This document shows, piece by piece, positions 42,845-52,054 of a DNA stretch of 64,000 bases. The stretch covers positions 434,001-498,000 of the forward strand of contig NZ_AP027040.1 of assembly GCF_027924525.1 (NCBI RefSeq), written 5' to 3'. A program made the translations under genes and the position numbers. Position 1 is the first letter of the stretch. Every line of letters starts with the position of its first letter. Source of the DNA: Aurantimicrobium sp. INA4 (GTDB lineage Bacteria > Actinomycetota > Actinomycetes > Actinomycetales > Microbacteriaceae). Under the pieces are notes generated by a model that was not told the origin of the DNA, made no database searches, and saw only the letters and a program-made list of their open reading frames with translations.

Positions 42845-45800
42845 TTAGATCAGTGCATCACTGAGGTGGTTGGGTGTACCAAAGCGGTGTGCTGTGATGC
42901 TCACTGCTTGCTCGCGCAAGAAGGGCAACATTTCAATACGACCTGCTAGCAGCACCGGTCCGGCGTAGACAGCCAGGTCAGGGCGACCGTTGGTTGCTGC
43001 AGTCACCTGCGATGCACTTCCCCCGATAAGGCGAATACGAGCATTTGTCAGGTCTGTTTCTGCCAAGCTGGCCAGCCAGGACTGGTCTGAGCGCTGGTCT
43101 ACACGAATACCGGTGGCTTGCAGTGCCCACAGGTACTTCTCGCCCAATGTGGTGGGAACAGAGATGGTGAAGTCTGATTCGGCACGTAGTGCAGCCAGCA
43201 CAACTCGGAAGAGCTCTACCGGGTTTCCCTGCTCCATCAAGCGAATCTTGGTGGGAACGCTACGGTAACGGAACACGTTGCGCTCCACTCCCAGTCGGGA
43301 AACATCAATTGCCTCGCCGAACTCGGTGGCCCAGGCGAACTGGTCCAGGCTCGCTGCTTGGCGTATCCAGGACAGTTCCCCACCATTGAGAGTTTCTGAG
43401 CGCTCAATAGCGTCAATGAGGGTGGTGACAAACTTCGAGACGGGAGCAATACCAATGTCTTGCGTGGGAGCAATTTCCCAGTTACCTAAGCCCATGAGGT
43501 AGTTCGGTCCACCAGCTTTGGTGCCGGCGCCAACAGCAGACTTTTTCCAGCCACCAAAGGGCTGGCGTTGCACGATGGCACCGGTGGTTCCGCGGTTGAC
43601 GTAGAGGTTTCCGGCTTGGATGTTCTCCAACCAGAGCCCAATCTCATCTGAGTTGAGAGAGTGCAAACCTGAGGTGAGACCGTAATCGATGGCATTGACC
43701 ATGTCGATGGCTTCTTCCAAGGTCTTTGCCGTCATGATTCCGAGAACGGGGCCGAAGTATTCGGTCAAGTGATATTCACTGCCTGGCTTGACACCATCGC
43801 GCACACCAGGAGACCACAGCTTGCCGGAGTCATCGAGTTGTTTGGGTTCAACGAGCCACTTCTCTCCCTTGCCCACAGAGGTCAATGCGGAGAGCAGTTT
43901 GCCCTTGGCCGGTTCAATGATGGGGCCCATCTGGGTGGTGGCATCCTGCGGGTAGCCAACCTTGAGGCTGGCCACACCGTCAAGAAGTTGGTTACGGAAT
44001 CGCTGTGAAGTGGCCACAGAACCGACCAAGATCACCAGCGATGCTGCCGAACACTTCTGACCGGCGTGACCAAAGGCAGAGTAAATGACATCTTTTGCCG
44101 CCAAGTCGAGGTCTGCGCTCGGCGTGACAATGATGGCGTTCTTTCCGCTGGTTTCTGCCAGTAGAGGCAGATCATTGCGAAGTGAACGGAACAGCTCAGC
44201 AGTTTCATAACCACCGGTGAGGATCACGCGGTCAACCCGGGGGTCCGACACCAGCTTGCTGCCCAGGGCACGATCGCCCATGTTGACCAGTTGGAGTACA
44301 TCACGAGGAACACCGGCCTCCCAGAGAGCTTCCACCATGACAGCGCCGCAACGTCGTGCTTGTGCTGCAGGTTTGATAATCACAGGGGACCCTGCAGCAA
44401 GAGCTGCCAAAGTGGAGCCTGCTGGGATTGCGACAGGGAAGTTCCAGGGTGGGGTGACCACGGTCAGTCCGGCTGGAACAAAGCTGGCTCCGGAGATGCG
44501 CTCGAGCTTCTTTGCCTGCTCGGCGTAATAGTGAGCGAAGTCAATTGCCTCGGTTACTTCAGGGTCGGACTGGTCGAGAGTCTTCCCTGTTTCGCTGGCA
44601 GCAACTTCCATCAGTTCTGCGCGGCGTGCTTCGAGAACTTCACCGGCACGGTGAAGGATCTCTGCACGCTCCGCTGCAGATTTCTGTCGCCAGCTCGCAC
44701 CGGGGCCGGTCGCGGTTGCGAAGACCTGCTCAAGCTGTGCTTCGGTGGTGATGGTGTGCTGCGCAACGGTCTCATTGCCCAGCTGAGACGAAGCTATACG
44801 TGAAATAATTCCATCACCCCAAGCACGGTTTGCGGCAATGGCGGGGTCAGTATCGGCAGCATTCTTGAACGAGTCAGTTGGCATAGGCTCTGAAGGCTTG
44901 GAGCGGTCCTGGACGCGGTGCGAGGCAGGAACAGTGTCATCGAGTTCTGCAAGTGAATTCAAGAAACGTGTCTTTTCACGTTCAAACAGCGCTTCGTTAG
45001 CGGCAAGTTCAAACACGGCAGACATGAAGTTGTCCTGAGAAGCACCCTCCTCAAGGCGGCGAATCAGATAGGCAATAGCGACATCAAATTCTGCGGGGTG
45101 GACTACAGGGGTGTACAGCAAAAGTCCGCCGACGTCCTTCTTTACCGCTTCGGCCTGGCCCTGAGCCATGCCCAGCAACATTTCGAATTCGATTCCTGAC
45201 TGCACGTCACGCTTGTTTGCCAGAAGCCAGGAGTAAGCAACATCGAAGAGGTTGTGGCCGGCAACACCAATGCGGACATTCTGAATGCGCTCTGGGTGTA
45301 AGGCGTAGTTAATCACGCGCTTGTAGTTGGTGTCGCTGTCCTGCTTGGTGTGCCAGGTCGCTAGAGGCCAGTCGTACAGTGCTGCCTCAACGCGCTCCAT
45401 GGGAAGGTTGGCTCCCTTCACCACACGAACCTTGATGCCGGCACCGCCGCGCGCGCGGCGCGCAGCAGACCACTCCTGGAGCTGCATCATGGCAGCAAGA
45501 GCATCAGGCAGGTATGCCTGGAGCACAATGCCTGCTTCCAAGTTGAGCAGCTCTGGACGGTCCAGGATGCGCGTAAACACAGCAATGGTGATGTCGAGAT
45601 CTTTGAACTCCTCCATGTCCAAGTTGATGAACTTAGGAGTTGGGCTTTCAGCAGCAAGATGGAACAGGGGAAGTAAGCGTTCAACCACATGCTCTACGTC
45701 CTGCTCAAAAGCCCAAGCAGAGTGAGGTGCAACAGTGGAAGAAACTTTGATGGAGACATAGTCGACATCATCGCGTGCCAGAAGTGCGCGTGTGCCTTCC

Positions 45801-46279
45801 AGGCGGCGAGCTGCTTCGCGCTCACCGAGGACGGCTTCACCGAGCAGGTTGACGTTGAGGCGAATGCCTGGCTTACGGAGCTTGGCAATAGCTCCACCGA
45901 GCTTGGCGTCTGTTGCATCCACGATGAGGTGACCAACCATGTTTCGAAGAACCTTGCGAGAGATTGGAATAACTACTCCTGGCATCAAAGGCGCAAATGC
46001 GCCACCGAGACGCACCGCGGCACGCATATACCAGGGGAGGAAGCCAGGGACCTTGGGGGCAAGTTCTCGTAGGTTGTGTGCTGCGACCTTGAGATCTTCG
46101 GGGCGAACGACGCCATCGACGAAGCCCACGGTGAAGGCCAGACCTGTGGGATCTTTCAATACTCCCGCGAGCATGACGGCACTTGCATCAACAGGAAATC
46201 CTTGTGCTTCGGTCAACCATTTGCGAACAAGAGCGATGGAATCGTTGGCCAGTTCAGGGGAGAATGCGTCTTCGGTCAT
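42845..46279 (-). CDS. putA: bifunctional proline dehydrogenase / L-glutamate gamma-semialdehyde dehydrogenase
   Basis: 1144 residues. The FAD-binding proline dehydrogenase barrel spans about 90-420 (GIRLNVNLLGEAVLGEREA, DYVSIKVSS, RVVKGANLPMER). The aldehyde dehydrogenase domain spans about 510-960 (TPPWNFPVAIPAGSTLAALA, LTGGYETAELF, Cys743 in HAGQKCSAAS, GPVLGIMTAKT). A further C-terminal domain of about 170 residues follows. No N-terminal RHH DNA-binding domain, so it is not self-regulating. It converts proline to glutamate, channelling P5C. Divergent from a LysR gene with direct repeats between them. Confidence 0.95.
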   Translation of the reverse strand: MTEDAFSPELANDSIALVRKWLTEAQGFPVDASAVMLAGVLKDPTGLAFTVGFVDGVVRPEDLKVAAHNLRELAPKVPGFLPWYMRAAVRLGGAFAPLMPGVVIPISRKVLRNMVGHLIVDATDAKLGGAIAKLRKPGIRLNVNLLGEAVLGEREAARRLEGTRALLARDDVDYVSIKVSSTVAPHSAWAFEQDVEHVVERLLPLFHLAAESPTPKFINLDMEEFKDLDITIAVFTRILDRPELLNLEAGIVLQAYLPDALAAMMQLQEWSAARRARGGAGIKVRVVKGANLPMERVEAALYDWPLATWHTKQDSDTNYKRVINYALHPERIQNVRIGVAGHNLFDVAYSWLLANKRDVQSGIEFEMLLGMAQGQAEAVKKDVGGLLLYTPVVHPAEFDVAIAYLIRRLEEGASQDNFMSAVFELAANEALFEREKTRFLNSLAELDDTVPASHRVQDRSKPSEPMPTDSFKNAADTDPAIAANRAWGDGIISRIASSQLGNETVAQHTITTEAQLEQVFATATGPGASWRQKSAAERAEILHRAGEVLEARRAELMEVAASETGKTLDQSDPEVTEAIDFAHYYAEQAKKLERISGASFVPAGLTVVTPPWNFPVAIPAGSTLAALAAGSPVIIKPAAQARRCGAVMVEALWEAGVPRDVLQLVNMGDRALGSKLVSDPRVDRVILTGGYETAELFRSLRNDLPLLAETSGKNAIIVTPSADLDLAAKDVIYSAFGHAGQKCSAASLVILVGSVATSQRFRNQLLDGVASLKVGYPQDATTQMGPIIEPAKGKLLSALTSVGKGEKWLVEPKQLDDSGKLWSPGVRDGVKPGSEYHLTEYFGPVLGIMTAKTLEEAIDMVNAIDYGLTSGLHSLNSDEIGLWLENIQAGNLYVNRGTTGAIVQRQPFGGWKKSAVGAGTKAGGPNYLMGLGNWEIAPTQDIGIAPVSKFVTTLIDAIERSETLNGGELSWIRQAASLDQFAWATEFGEAIDVSRLGVERNVFRYRSVPTKIRLMEQGNPVELFRVVLAALRAESDFTISVPTTLGEKYLWALQATGIRVDQRSDQSWLASLAETDLTNARIRLIGGSASQVTAATNGRPDLAVYAGPVLLAGRIEMLPFLREQAVSITAHRFGTPNHLSDALI

Positions 46280-46326
46280 GATTACAGTCTGGTGGGCAAA
46301 AGAGTTTAGATAAAGCGCACATTAGT

Positions 46327-46349
46327 TACTATTACTCATTAGTATTACT
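46327..46349. promoter_or_regulatory. direct repeats between putA and its LysR neighbour
   Basis: TACTATTACT (46327-46336) and TAGTATTACT (46340-46349) form a direct repeat with 13-bp period, with a weaker third half (ACTATT at 46352). Candidate regulator site in the 89-bp divergent region. Confidence 0.45.
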
Positions 46350-46368
46350 TAACTATTGAGAGGTGCTC

Positions 46369-47280
46369 ATGCTTGATCTGCGACGACTTCGTCTGCTGCG
46401 AGAGGTCAAGCTACGCGGCACCCTGGCCGAGGTAGCTGAGGCCCTCAACTACAGCCCTTCTGCTGTGTCTCAACAACTCGCGCTCTTGGAGAAAGAGGTG
46501 GGCGTCCCCTTGCTGCGCAAGAGTGGACGCCGGGTTATCTTGACGCCGCAAGCAGAGATTCTCGTCAGTCACACCTCCACGGTGCTGGAAGTGCTCGAGC
46601 AAGCAGAATCAGAAATCACGACGTCGCTGGAGCGCCCTGCCGGTTTAGTTCGACTCGCCCTTTTCCAATCAGCAGCCCTGGCATTACTTCCAGAGGCATT
46701 GACGCTATTAAAGAAAGAACATCCGCAGCTTCGTTTAGAAATAACCCAGCAAGAACCAGAAGCAGCACTGCATGCCACATGGGCAAGAGACTATGACTTG
46801 GTTATTGCTGAGCAATATCCCGGCCATGCTGCTGCTCGGCATCCCGAGTTGGATCGTATTGATCTCACAACTGACCCCATACGACTAGGTGTCTCCTCGA
46901 AACTCAGGGCAGAACATTCGATTTCGTCACTTGCTGACACTGCTGGGCTTCCCTGGGTCATGGAGCCACGCGGAACGGCATCGCGTCACTGGGCAGAACA
47001 AGCCTGCCGCCAAGCAGGTTTTGAACCTGATGTGCAATTTGAAACTGCCGACATTCAAGCCCACATCCGCTTGGTCGAGTCCGGTAACGCCGTTGCGCTC
47101 CTGACAGGTCTTGCCTGGGTTGGACGAAAGGTGACCGTTGATCTCATTGATCTTCCCGGCAACCCGCTCAGAACAGTGTTCACGGCAGCACGCCGAGCTA
47201 GTGCGGGAAGCCCCGCTATTCAGGTCTGTCGGGATGTTCTCTCAAGAACTGCTGAACTGGTTAACCCAGCCGCGCGTTAA
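46369..47280 (+). CDS. LysR family transcriptional regulator
   Basis: 303 residues from ATG 46369, with GAGAGG eight bases upstream; a GTG two codons earlier is less likely. N-terminal winged HTH: DLRRLRLLREVKLRGTLAEVAEALNYSPSAVSQQLALLEKEVG. The effector domain (about 90-295) has the two-lobed periplasmic-binding-like pattern. Divergent transcription suggests it controls putA, possibly with proline or a breakdown product as coinducer. The 3' end overlaps the convergent DoxX-like gene by 20 bp. Confidence 0.92.
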   Translation: MLDLRRLRLLREVKLRGTLAEVAEALNYSPSAVSQQLALLEKEVGVPLLRKSGRRVILTPQAEILVSHTSTVLEVLEQAESEITTSLERPAGLVRLALFQSAALALLPEALTLLKKEHPQLRLEITQQEPEAALHATWARDYDLVIAEQYPGHAAARHPELDRIDLTTDPIRLGVSSKLRAEHSISSLADTAGLPWVMEPRGTASRHWAEQACRQAGFEPDVQFETADIQAHIRLVESGNAVALLTGLAWVGRKVTVDLIDLPGNPLRTVFTAARRASAGSPAIQVCRDVLSRTAELVNPAAR

Positions 47281-47638
47281 CCGGAGACTTCCACGCCCAC
47301 CACAGCAACAACAGCTGCAAAGGCAGACGAACAAACGCGATAACAGTCAACAGGGTGTTCCCGGCCCCGATCGTGCTGAAGGCAAACCAAATATTGGCAG
47401 GCCAGATAGCGAGCAGAGTCAGCACAGTGACCGTGGGTGCCCACCGCGCTCTCAGGAGAAGGCCGACAACACACACCAGCTCGACCACGCCACTGACATA
47501 GACAACGCCGAGGTTGACTCCTTCGCCCAATTCGGGTGGCATCAACCACAGAAATCCTTGAGGAGTAACAAGGTGGAGAAAACCGCTGAGACCTAACAGC
47601 GCAATGACTATCCAACTACCAACACCGCGCTTGGTCAT
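47261..47638 (-). CDS. DoxX/MauE-like membrane protein
   Basis: 125 residues with four hydrophobic helices. LLGLSGFLHLVTPQGFLWLMPPEL and the second helix YVSGVVELVCVVGLLLR match the DoxX-like family. Function in this context unknown. It overlaps the LysR gene by 20 bp at the 3' end, and its start lies two bases from the stop of the upstream aminopeptidase gene, with which it is probably cotranscribed. Confidence 0.75.
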   Translation of the reverse strand: MTKRGVGSWIVIALLGLSGFLHLVTPQGFLWLMPPELGEGVNLGVVYVSGVVELVCVVGLLLRARWAPTVTVLTLLAIWPANIWFAFSTIGAGNTLLTVIAFVRLPLQLLLLWWAWKSPVNARLG

Positions 47639-47640
47639 AG

Positions 47641-49098
47641 TTACTTCCGCTTCTTCTTGGCCAGTGACCCTGCTTTGAGTTGCGCTGCTTTAGCTGCCTT
47701 GGTTGCCGCCACATGGGGGGCGAGCCAGGCCTCAACGTCATCTGCTGTTCGAGGAAGTGCAATGGTCAGGTTTTCCGCACCGGTGGCGGTCACCAAAATA
47801 TCGTCCTCGATGCGCACACCGATTCCGCGATATTCCTCGGGGACAGTAAGGTCATCGGGCTGGAAATACAGGCCAGGTTCAATCGTGAAGATCATGCCTT
47901 CCTTCACGATGCCGTCCATATACATTTCACGGCGGGCTTGAGCACAGTCGTGCACATCAATACCGAGGTGGTGACTGGTTCCATGCACCATATAACGCCG
48001 GTGATGCTGGTTTTCGGGAAGAAGTGCCTCTTCGGCAGTGACAGGAAGAAGACCCCACTCTGCGGTTTTCTGGGCAATAACAGCCATCGCGGTGTTGTGC
48101 ACATCACGGAAAGTAATCCCCGGCTTCACAATGGCGAAGGCAGCATCTGCGGCCTCGCGCACGGCTTCATAAACCTTGCGCTGAACTGGGGTAAAGGTGC
48201 CACTGACGGGCAGTGTTCGCGTCACATCAGCGGTGTAATAGCTGTCGCGTTCAACACCTGCATCAATGAGAATGAGGTCGCCCTCATTCACAATGCCGTC
48301 GTTAGTGACCCAGTGCAAGATGCAGGCATGCGCACCACTGGCAGCAATAGTGCTGTAACCAACACCATTACCCTCCAACCGAGCGCGGGAGGCAAAAGCT
48401 CCCTCGACGAGACGCTCTCCGCGAGTATTCCCAGCAACTGCTGGCAGAACACGAGCAATATCTGCAAACCCGCGAATACTGGAGGCTACTGCTTCGCGCA
48501 TTTCCGAGATTTCATACTCGTCCTTGACCAGACGCATCTCGGAAAGATCGCGAGCAAGGTCCTCAGAAATTTCGGTCACGGACTTGTCTGCTTCCGGAAG
48601 CTCATCGAGGTGCTTGGTTGAAATACCCAGATCACCGGCAACCTGAACTAAGGAAGGCCGTGGGCCTATCCAAAACTCACCAATGTCACTGTTTGCATAA
48701 AACTCATCCGAATCACGACCTGCGCGCTCGCGGAAATACAAAGTTGCTGTGTGACCTGTGGCAGTAGGTTCCATCACCAACACAGAATCAGGTTCGCTGT
48801 CTGAACCCCAACCGGTTAGCCAACTAAATGCTGAATCAGCACGGTACGGATAGAAGGTGTCATTACTACGACGTTTCATTGGCCCGGCAGGAATTACAAT
48901 GCGCTTTCCCGGGTGAGCTTTGCTCAGTGCCTCACGACGCGCAGCGGCATAGGAGGCCTGTTCACGCGGTGAGGGAATCTGCTCTGGCCGATCTGCCCAG
49001 TTGCTCCCGATGTATTTCTGGAAAGTATCTGATGCCGGAGTTGTCGACCTGTTTTCAGTGCCGAGAGGGGCTTCGTGCTGGGCATCTTCCGCGTTCAT
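47641..49098 (-). CDS. Xaa-Pro aminopeptidase (aminopeptidase P, M24B)
   Basis: 485 residues. N-terminal AMP_N domain (RREALSKAHPGKRIVIPAG, DSAFSWLTGWGSDSEPDSVLVM) and C-terminal pita-bread domain with the five metal ligands: two Asp (LILIDAGVERDSYYTADVTRTL), His in MVHGTSHHLGIDVHD, Glu in FTIEPGLY and Glu in VRIEDDILVT. It removes N-terminal residues before proline, feeding proline-containing peptides to PutA. CAGACT is six bases before the ATG. A C-terminal Lys/Ala-rich tail is visible. Confidence 0.94.
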   Translation of the reverse strand: MNAEDAQHEAPLGTENRSTTPASDTFQKYIGSNWADRPEQIPSPREQASYAAARREALSKAHPGKRIVIPAGPMKRRSNDTFYPYRADSAFSWLTGWGSDSEPDSVLVMEPTATGHTATLYFRERAGRDSDEFYANSDIGEFWIGPRPSLVQVAGDLGISTKHLDELPEADKSVTEISEDLARDLSEMRLVKDEYEISEMREAVASSIRGFADIARVLPAVAGNTRGERLVEGAFASRARLEGNGVGYSTIAASGAHACILHWVTNDGIVNEGDLILIDAGVERDSYYTADVTRTLPVSGTFTPVQRKVYEAVREAADAAFAIVKPGITFRDVHNTAMAVIAQKTAEWGLLPVTAEEALLPENQHHRRYMVHGTSHHLGIDVHDCAQARREMYMDGIVKEGMIFTIEPGLYFQPDDLTVPEEYRGIGVRIEDDILVTATGAENLTIALPRTADDVEAWLAPHVAATKAAKAAQLKAGSLAKKKRK

Positions 49099-49154
49099 GC
49101 TTCTAGTCTGTCACCGTATGGTGGGAAAAGTCTCAGCTTGTCCCCAGCCAGGCA

Positions 49155-49160
49155 TAGAGT
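49155..49160 (+). promoter_or_regulatory. -10 hexamer TAGAGT, leaderless GTG start of the PHP gene
   Basis: TAGAGT, six bases, then GTG at 49167, which fixes the start of the PHP-domain protein. Confidence 0.55.
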
Positions 49161-49166
49161 GAAAGG

Positions 49167-50036
49167 GTGGAAGCTTTTTTACGAGCCCAAAGTCCAATCG
49201 ACTTGCACCTCCACAGCAATGTTTCAGACGGGACTGGCTCACCAACTGAGGTGGTGCGTGAGGCACACTCTGCTGGTGTGCGCACTATGGCGTTGACAGA
49301 CCACGACACCACTGCAGGCTGGGATGAAGCGAGTGAAGAATGCCTGCGTTTGGGGATGACTTTCATCCCAGGTATGGAGTTCACATCTCGTATTGAACAC
49401 GGCAGCATCCACATCCTGGCCTATCTGTTCGACCCCAACTATGCACCTTTGGTTCACGAGCTCAAGAAGCTCCAAAGCGACCGCGAAAATCGTCTTCGCC
49501 AAATGACAGAAAACGTCTCCGCAGACTACGACATCACCTGGGAACACGTACTCGAGCAGGTCTCAGTCTCCGGGAAATCTGTAGGTCGCCCTCACCTTGC
49601 TGATGCTTTGGTTGCTCGAGGCATTATTTCTGAACGCAGTGAAGCATTCTCAGGAATTCTTTCCAAAGATGGCCCGTACTACGTCTCCCAATATGCCCTC
49701 GACCCTGTTTCTGCCGTGAAACTGATTAGAGCTGCCGGTGGTGTTCCTGTGATGGCTCACCCCACCACAAAGGGACGCGTAGCTCCAATGGAATACATCG
49801 ATCGCCTGATTGAAGCAGGTCTGGGCGGTTACGAAATTGAACACCGGGAAAATATGGAACCCGGCAAAACGATTCTTCGTGAACTGTGTGTGGAGCGCGG
49901 TCTGATTATCACCGGTTCCAGCGACTACCACGGCACAGGTAAACCCAACCAGCCAGGAGAGAACACCACTTCACCTGAAATGCTTGCACGAATTATCGAG
50001 CAAGGAACAGGTTCTGAACCGAGCTATCCAGAGTAA
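49167..50036 (+). CDS. PHP-domain phosphoesterase (RNase AM/YciV-like)
   Basis: 289 residues. Metal-binding His residues of the PHP domain: IDLHLHSNVSDGTGSPTEVV (His14, His16, Asp22), LTDHDTTAGWDEA, the insertion with HILAYLFDP, VMAHPTTKGRV and a C-terminal GSSDYHG. The pattern resembles the 3',5'-nucleoside bisphosphate phosphatase/RNase AM group. Enzyme specificity is inferred. GTG start, probably leaderless. Its last 13 bases overlap the convergent small gene. Confidence 0.9.
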   Translation: MEAFLRAQSPIDLHLHSNVSDGTGSPTEVVREAHSAGVRTMALTDHDTTAGWDEASEECLRLGMTFIPGMEFTSRIEHGSIHILAYLFDPNYAPLVHELKKLQSDRENRLRQMTENVSADYDITWEHVLEQVSVSGKSVGRPHLADALVARGIISERSEAFSGILSKDGPYYVSQYALDPVSAVKLIRAAGGVPVMAHPTTKGRVAPMEYIDRLIEAGLGGYEIEHRENMEPGKTILRELCVERGLIITGSSDYHGTGKPNQPGENTTSPEMLARIIEQGTGSEPSYPE

Positions 50037-50371
50037 AAGGCAGATTTGCCCTTAACGGCTGAAGCAATACTGGGAATGTTGCCGTCACCGTAGGCGGCAA
50101 TAACTTCTGTGATCACTACCTGATAACCGTCATACCAGCGAGCAACTTTCCCTTTTGCTTCACGATGATTTCCAAATCGGGCTAGTTCAGTAAGTGCTTC
50201 TTTAGTTTCGAAGTAGTAAATCGAATTCTTGATATCCGTCTCGGGTTTAACCCACTTTTCCACACCCAAAAAACCGGGAAGCTCAGCGACGAACTGTTCT
50301 ATTGAGTCATCGAGGACATGGAACTCGTCATCGTAGGTTCCAGGATTAAATATGAACTGGACGGCGTACAT
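50024..50371 (-). CDS. small protein, possibly an ABM-like ferredoxin-fold domain
   Basis: 115 residues. YAVQFIFNPGTYDDEFHVLDDSIEQFVAELPGFLGVEKW and IYYFETKEALTELARFGNHREAK look like a beta-alpha-beta dimeric barrel of the antibiotic biosynthesis monooxygenase kind, where helix 1 is followed by PGF-G-E-W. No catalytic residue can be named. It is divergent from the DMT transporter gene (28 bp between starts) and overlaps the PHP gene end. Confidence 0.65.
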   Translation of the reverse strand: MYAVQFIFNPGTYDDEFHVLDDSIEQFVAELPGFLGVEKWVKPETDIKNSIYYFETKEALTELARFGNHREAKGKVARWYDGYQVVITEVIAAYGDGNIPSIASAVKGKSAFYSG

Positions 50372-50399
50372 AGGTCGGCTTCCAAATAGAGTGAACAGT

Positions 50400-51347
50400 A
50401 TGCCTAATCACAGTACAGTGACCCCCGGTCATCGTTCTGCAGTAGAAAACATATCTTTTGGTAAGAAATATGCCGGCCTCATTTTTGGCTTTATTGGTAT
50501 TGCTTCCTTCTCTTTCTCTTTGCCCATGACAAAGATTGCTTTGCTGGGATTCCCTCCGGTCTTTCTGGGTGCTGGCCGGGCTGCAGTTGCGGCAGTTATT
50601 GCTGCAGTTGTCCTCGCGGTGACGCGCTCCGCTCTCCCACGCGGAATGCAGTGGGTTCGATTGGGAATTGTTGCGCTCGGGGTTGTGGTGGGCTTCCCGT
50701 TTTTCACCTCCTTCGCGCTTGAGCATGCTCCAGCCTCACACGGTGCCGTGGTGATTGGTTTACTCCCCGCAGCAACGGCAGTCGCTGCTGTCATTCGGGG
50801 CAAAGAACGCCCCTCGAAAACCTTTTGGGTCGCATCGATACTTGGGGCAATATCAGTTGTTGTCTTCTCAGGACTCACATCAGGAGCCGGATTCTCACTC
50901 GAGCTGGGTGATGTGTTCTTCTTGGCTGCAGTGGTGATGGCAGCAATTGGTTATGCCGAAGGCGGCATTCTTTCTCGAGAAATTGGATCATGGCAAACCA
51001 TTAGTTGGGCACTGATCGTTGCATTGCCTGTGATGTTGCCCATGGCCATCACGAGTGTCTCTGGCTTGGATTGGGAAGGTGTCCCCGCCCTAGCGTGGAT
51101 TGGTTTTGCCTATATCGCGGTGATCTCGATGTATCTAGGATTCTTTGCCTGGTATCGAGGACTCGCTATTGGGCCCATGGCGTCAGTGAGTCAGATTCAA
51201 CTACTACAACCACTTTTGACGATTATGTGGGCAGCACTGTTTTTTGGCGAGAGTGTAGGTTTCGCCGAGTGGGTTGCAGCTGCTGCAGTTATCGCGTGTG
51301 CAGGGGTTGCCGTTCGGGCTCGCGTGAAAACTGCGAGTACGACATAG
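50400..51347 (+). CDS. EamA/DMT-superfamily transporter
   Basis: 315 residues from ATG 50400, seven bases after TAGAGT. Ten hydrophobic helices in two EamA repeats (about 28-160 and 172-305), the second with GEGILSREIG-like and LLQPLLTIMWAALFFGESVGFAEW. These proteins export or exchange amino acids, nucleobases or other metabolites; the substrate is unknown. An in-frame ATG at 50352 would overlap the divergent gene. Its stop is immediately next to the stop of the convergent GAP-family gene. Confidence 0.88.
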   Translation: MPNHSTVTPGHRSAVENISFGKKYAGLIFGFIGIASFSFSLPMTKIALLGFPPVFLGAGRAAVAAVIAAVVLAVTRSALPRGMQWVRLGIVALGVVVGFPFFTSFALEHAPASHGAVVIGLLPAATAVAAVIRGKERPSKTFWVASILGAISVVVFSGLTSGAGFSLELGDVFFLAAVVMAAIGYAEGGILSREIGSWQTISWALIVALPVMLPMAITSVSGLDWEGVPALAWIGFAYIAVISMYLGFFAWYRGLAIGPMASVSQIQLLQPLLTIMWAALFFGESVGFAEWVAAAAVIACAGVAVRARVKTASTT

Positions 51348-52049
51348 CTACCAGTGAATCCAGCCGAATTTGCCAGTGCCTGCAGCAATGATGATGCAGT
51401 AAAGAGCAAAGAAGACGGCCACAACACCCAAGATTTTGAATTGATGATCCATGGTGAAGCGGAACATTTTGTCTAATAATTCTTCGGCTCGTTCGCCACG
51501 AATGAGTCTCCAAATCGGTGGCAAGATTACCCCGATTAAGGCGATGAGATAAACCAGAAGCGCTGTTGGAATTTTGAACCACAAATCCACTTTGCTTGCT
51601 GCTATGTCATGCAAAGCGGGAATGAGGAGGGCAAAGCTAGTGACGTCCTTAATGCTCAGAGCAAAAGCAACGCCGAAAAAGGTGATTGGGCGGGCTTTAT
51701 TGAGGCCCGCGGTGAGACGCATTTCGGAACTCTTGGCAAGTTCTGGGTGAGGCATAAACAACCAGGTTGCTGATGCGCCCAACACGATGCCGACAATCAG
51801 CCAAATAGCTCCACTGAGCGGCGAATCTTGGCCTCTGTTATCCGCAGGTAACGAAGCAAACCCGAACAATAAGAGAGAAATAGCGATTGCGAAAGCAAGC
51901 CCGGCACCAACTCCCGTCGCAATTGTTCGGGATATCCACCGCGGAGAAACTGCTGCCACAAGTTGCAGTCCGAAGAGTGAGGGAGTGAAGGCGGCGCCAA
52001 TAGCCAACGGAATCACTCGGAAAAGTAACTCTATTTCTTCCTTACCCAT
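51348..52049 (-). CDS. GAP family membrane protein (LysE-like fold)
   Basis: 233 residues with six hydrophobic helices. VIPLAIGAAFTPSLFGLQLVAAVSP at the N-terminus and FFGVAFALSIKDVTSFALLIPALHDIA in the middle fit the GAP (Sap, sulfolipid-addressing protein-like) family found in actinobacteria, thought to be exporters of lipids or small molecules. The specific role is unknown. It is downstream of the DEAD-box helicase gene by five bases, so it may be cotranscribed with it. Confidence 0.75.
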   Translation of the reverse strand: MGKEEIELLFRVIPLAIGAAFTPSLFGLQLVAAVSPRWISRTIATGVGAGLAFAIAISLLLFGFASLPADNRGQDSPLSGAIWLIVGIVLGASATWLFMPHPELAKSSEMRLTAGLNKARPITFFGVAFALSIKDVTSFALLIPALHDIAASKVDLWFKIPTALLVYLIALIGVILPPIWRLIRGERAEELLDKMFRFTMDHQFKILGVVAVFFALYCIIIAAGTGKFGWIHW

Positions 52050-52054
52050 AAAAA

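Noticed and set aside
45420..45475. Locally GC-rich GCGCGCGGCGCGC stretch in putA
   Set aside because: It encodes a conserved-looking Arg/Ala segment within an intact reading frame; no sign of insertion.
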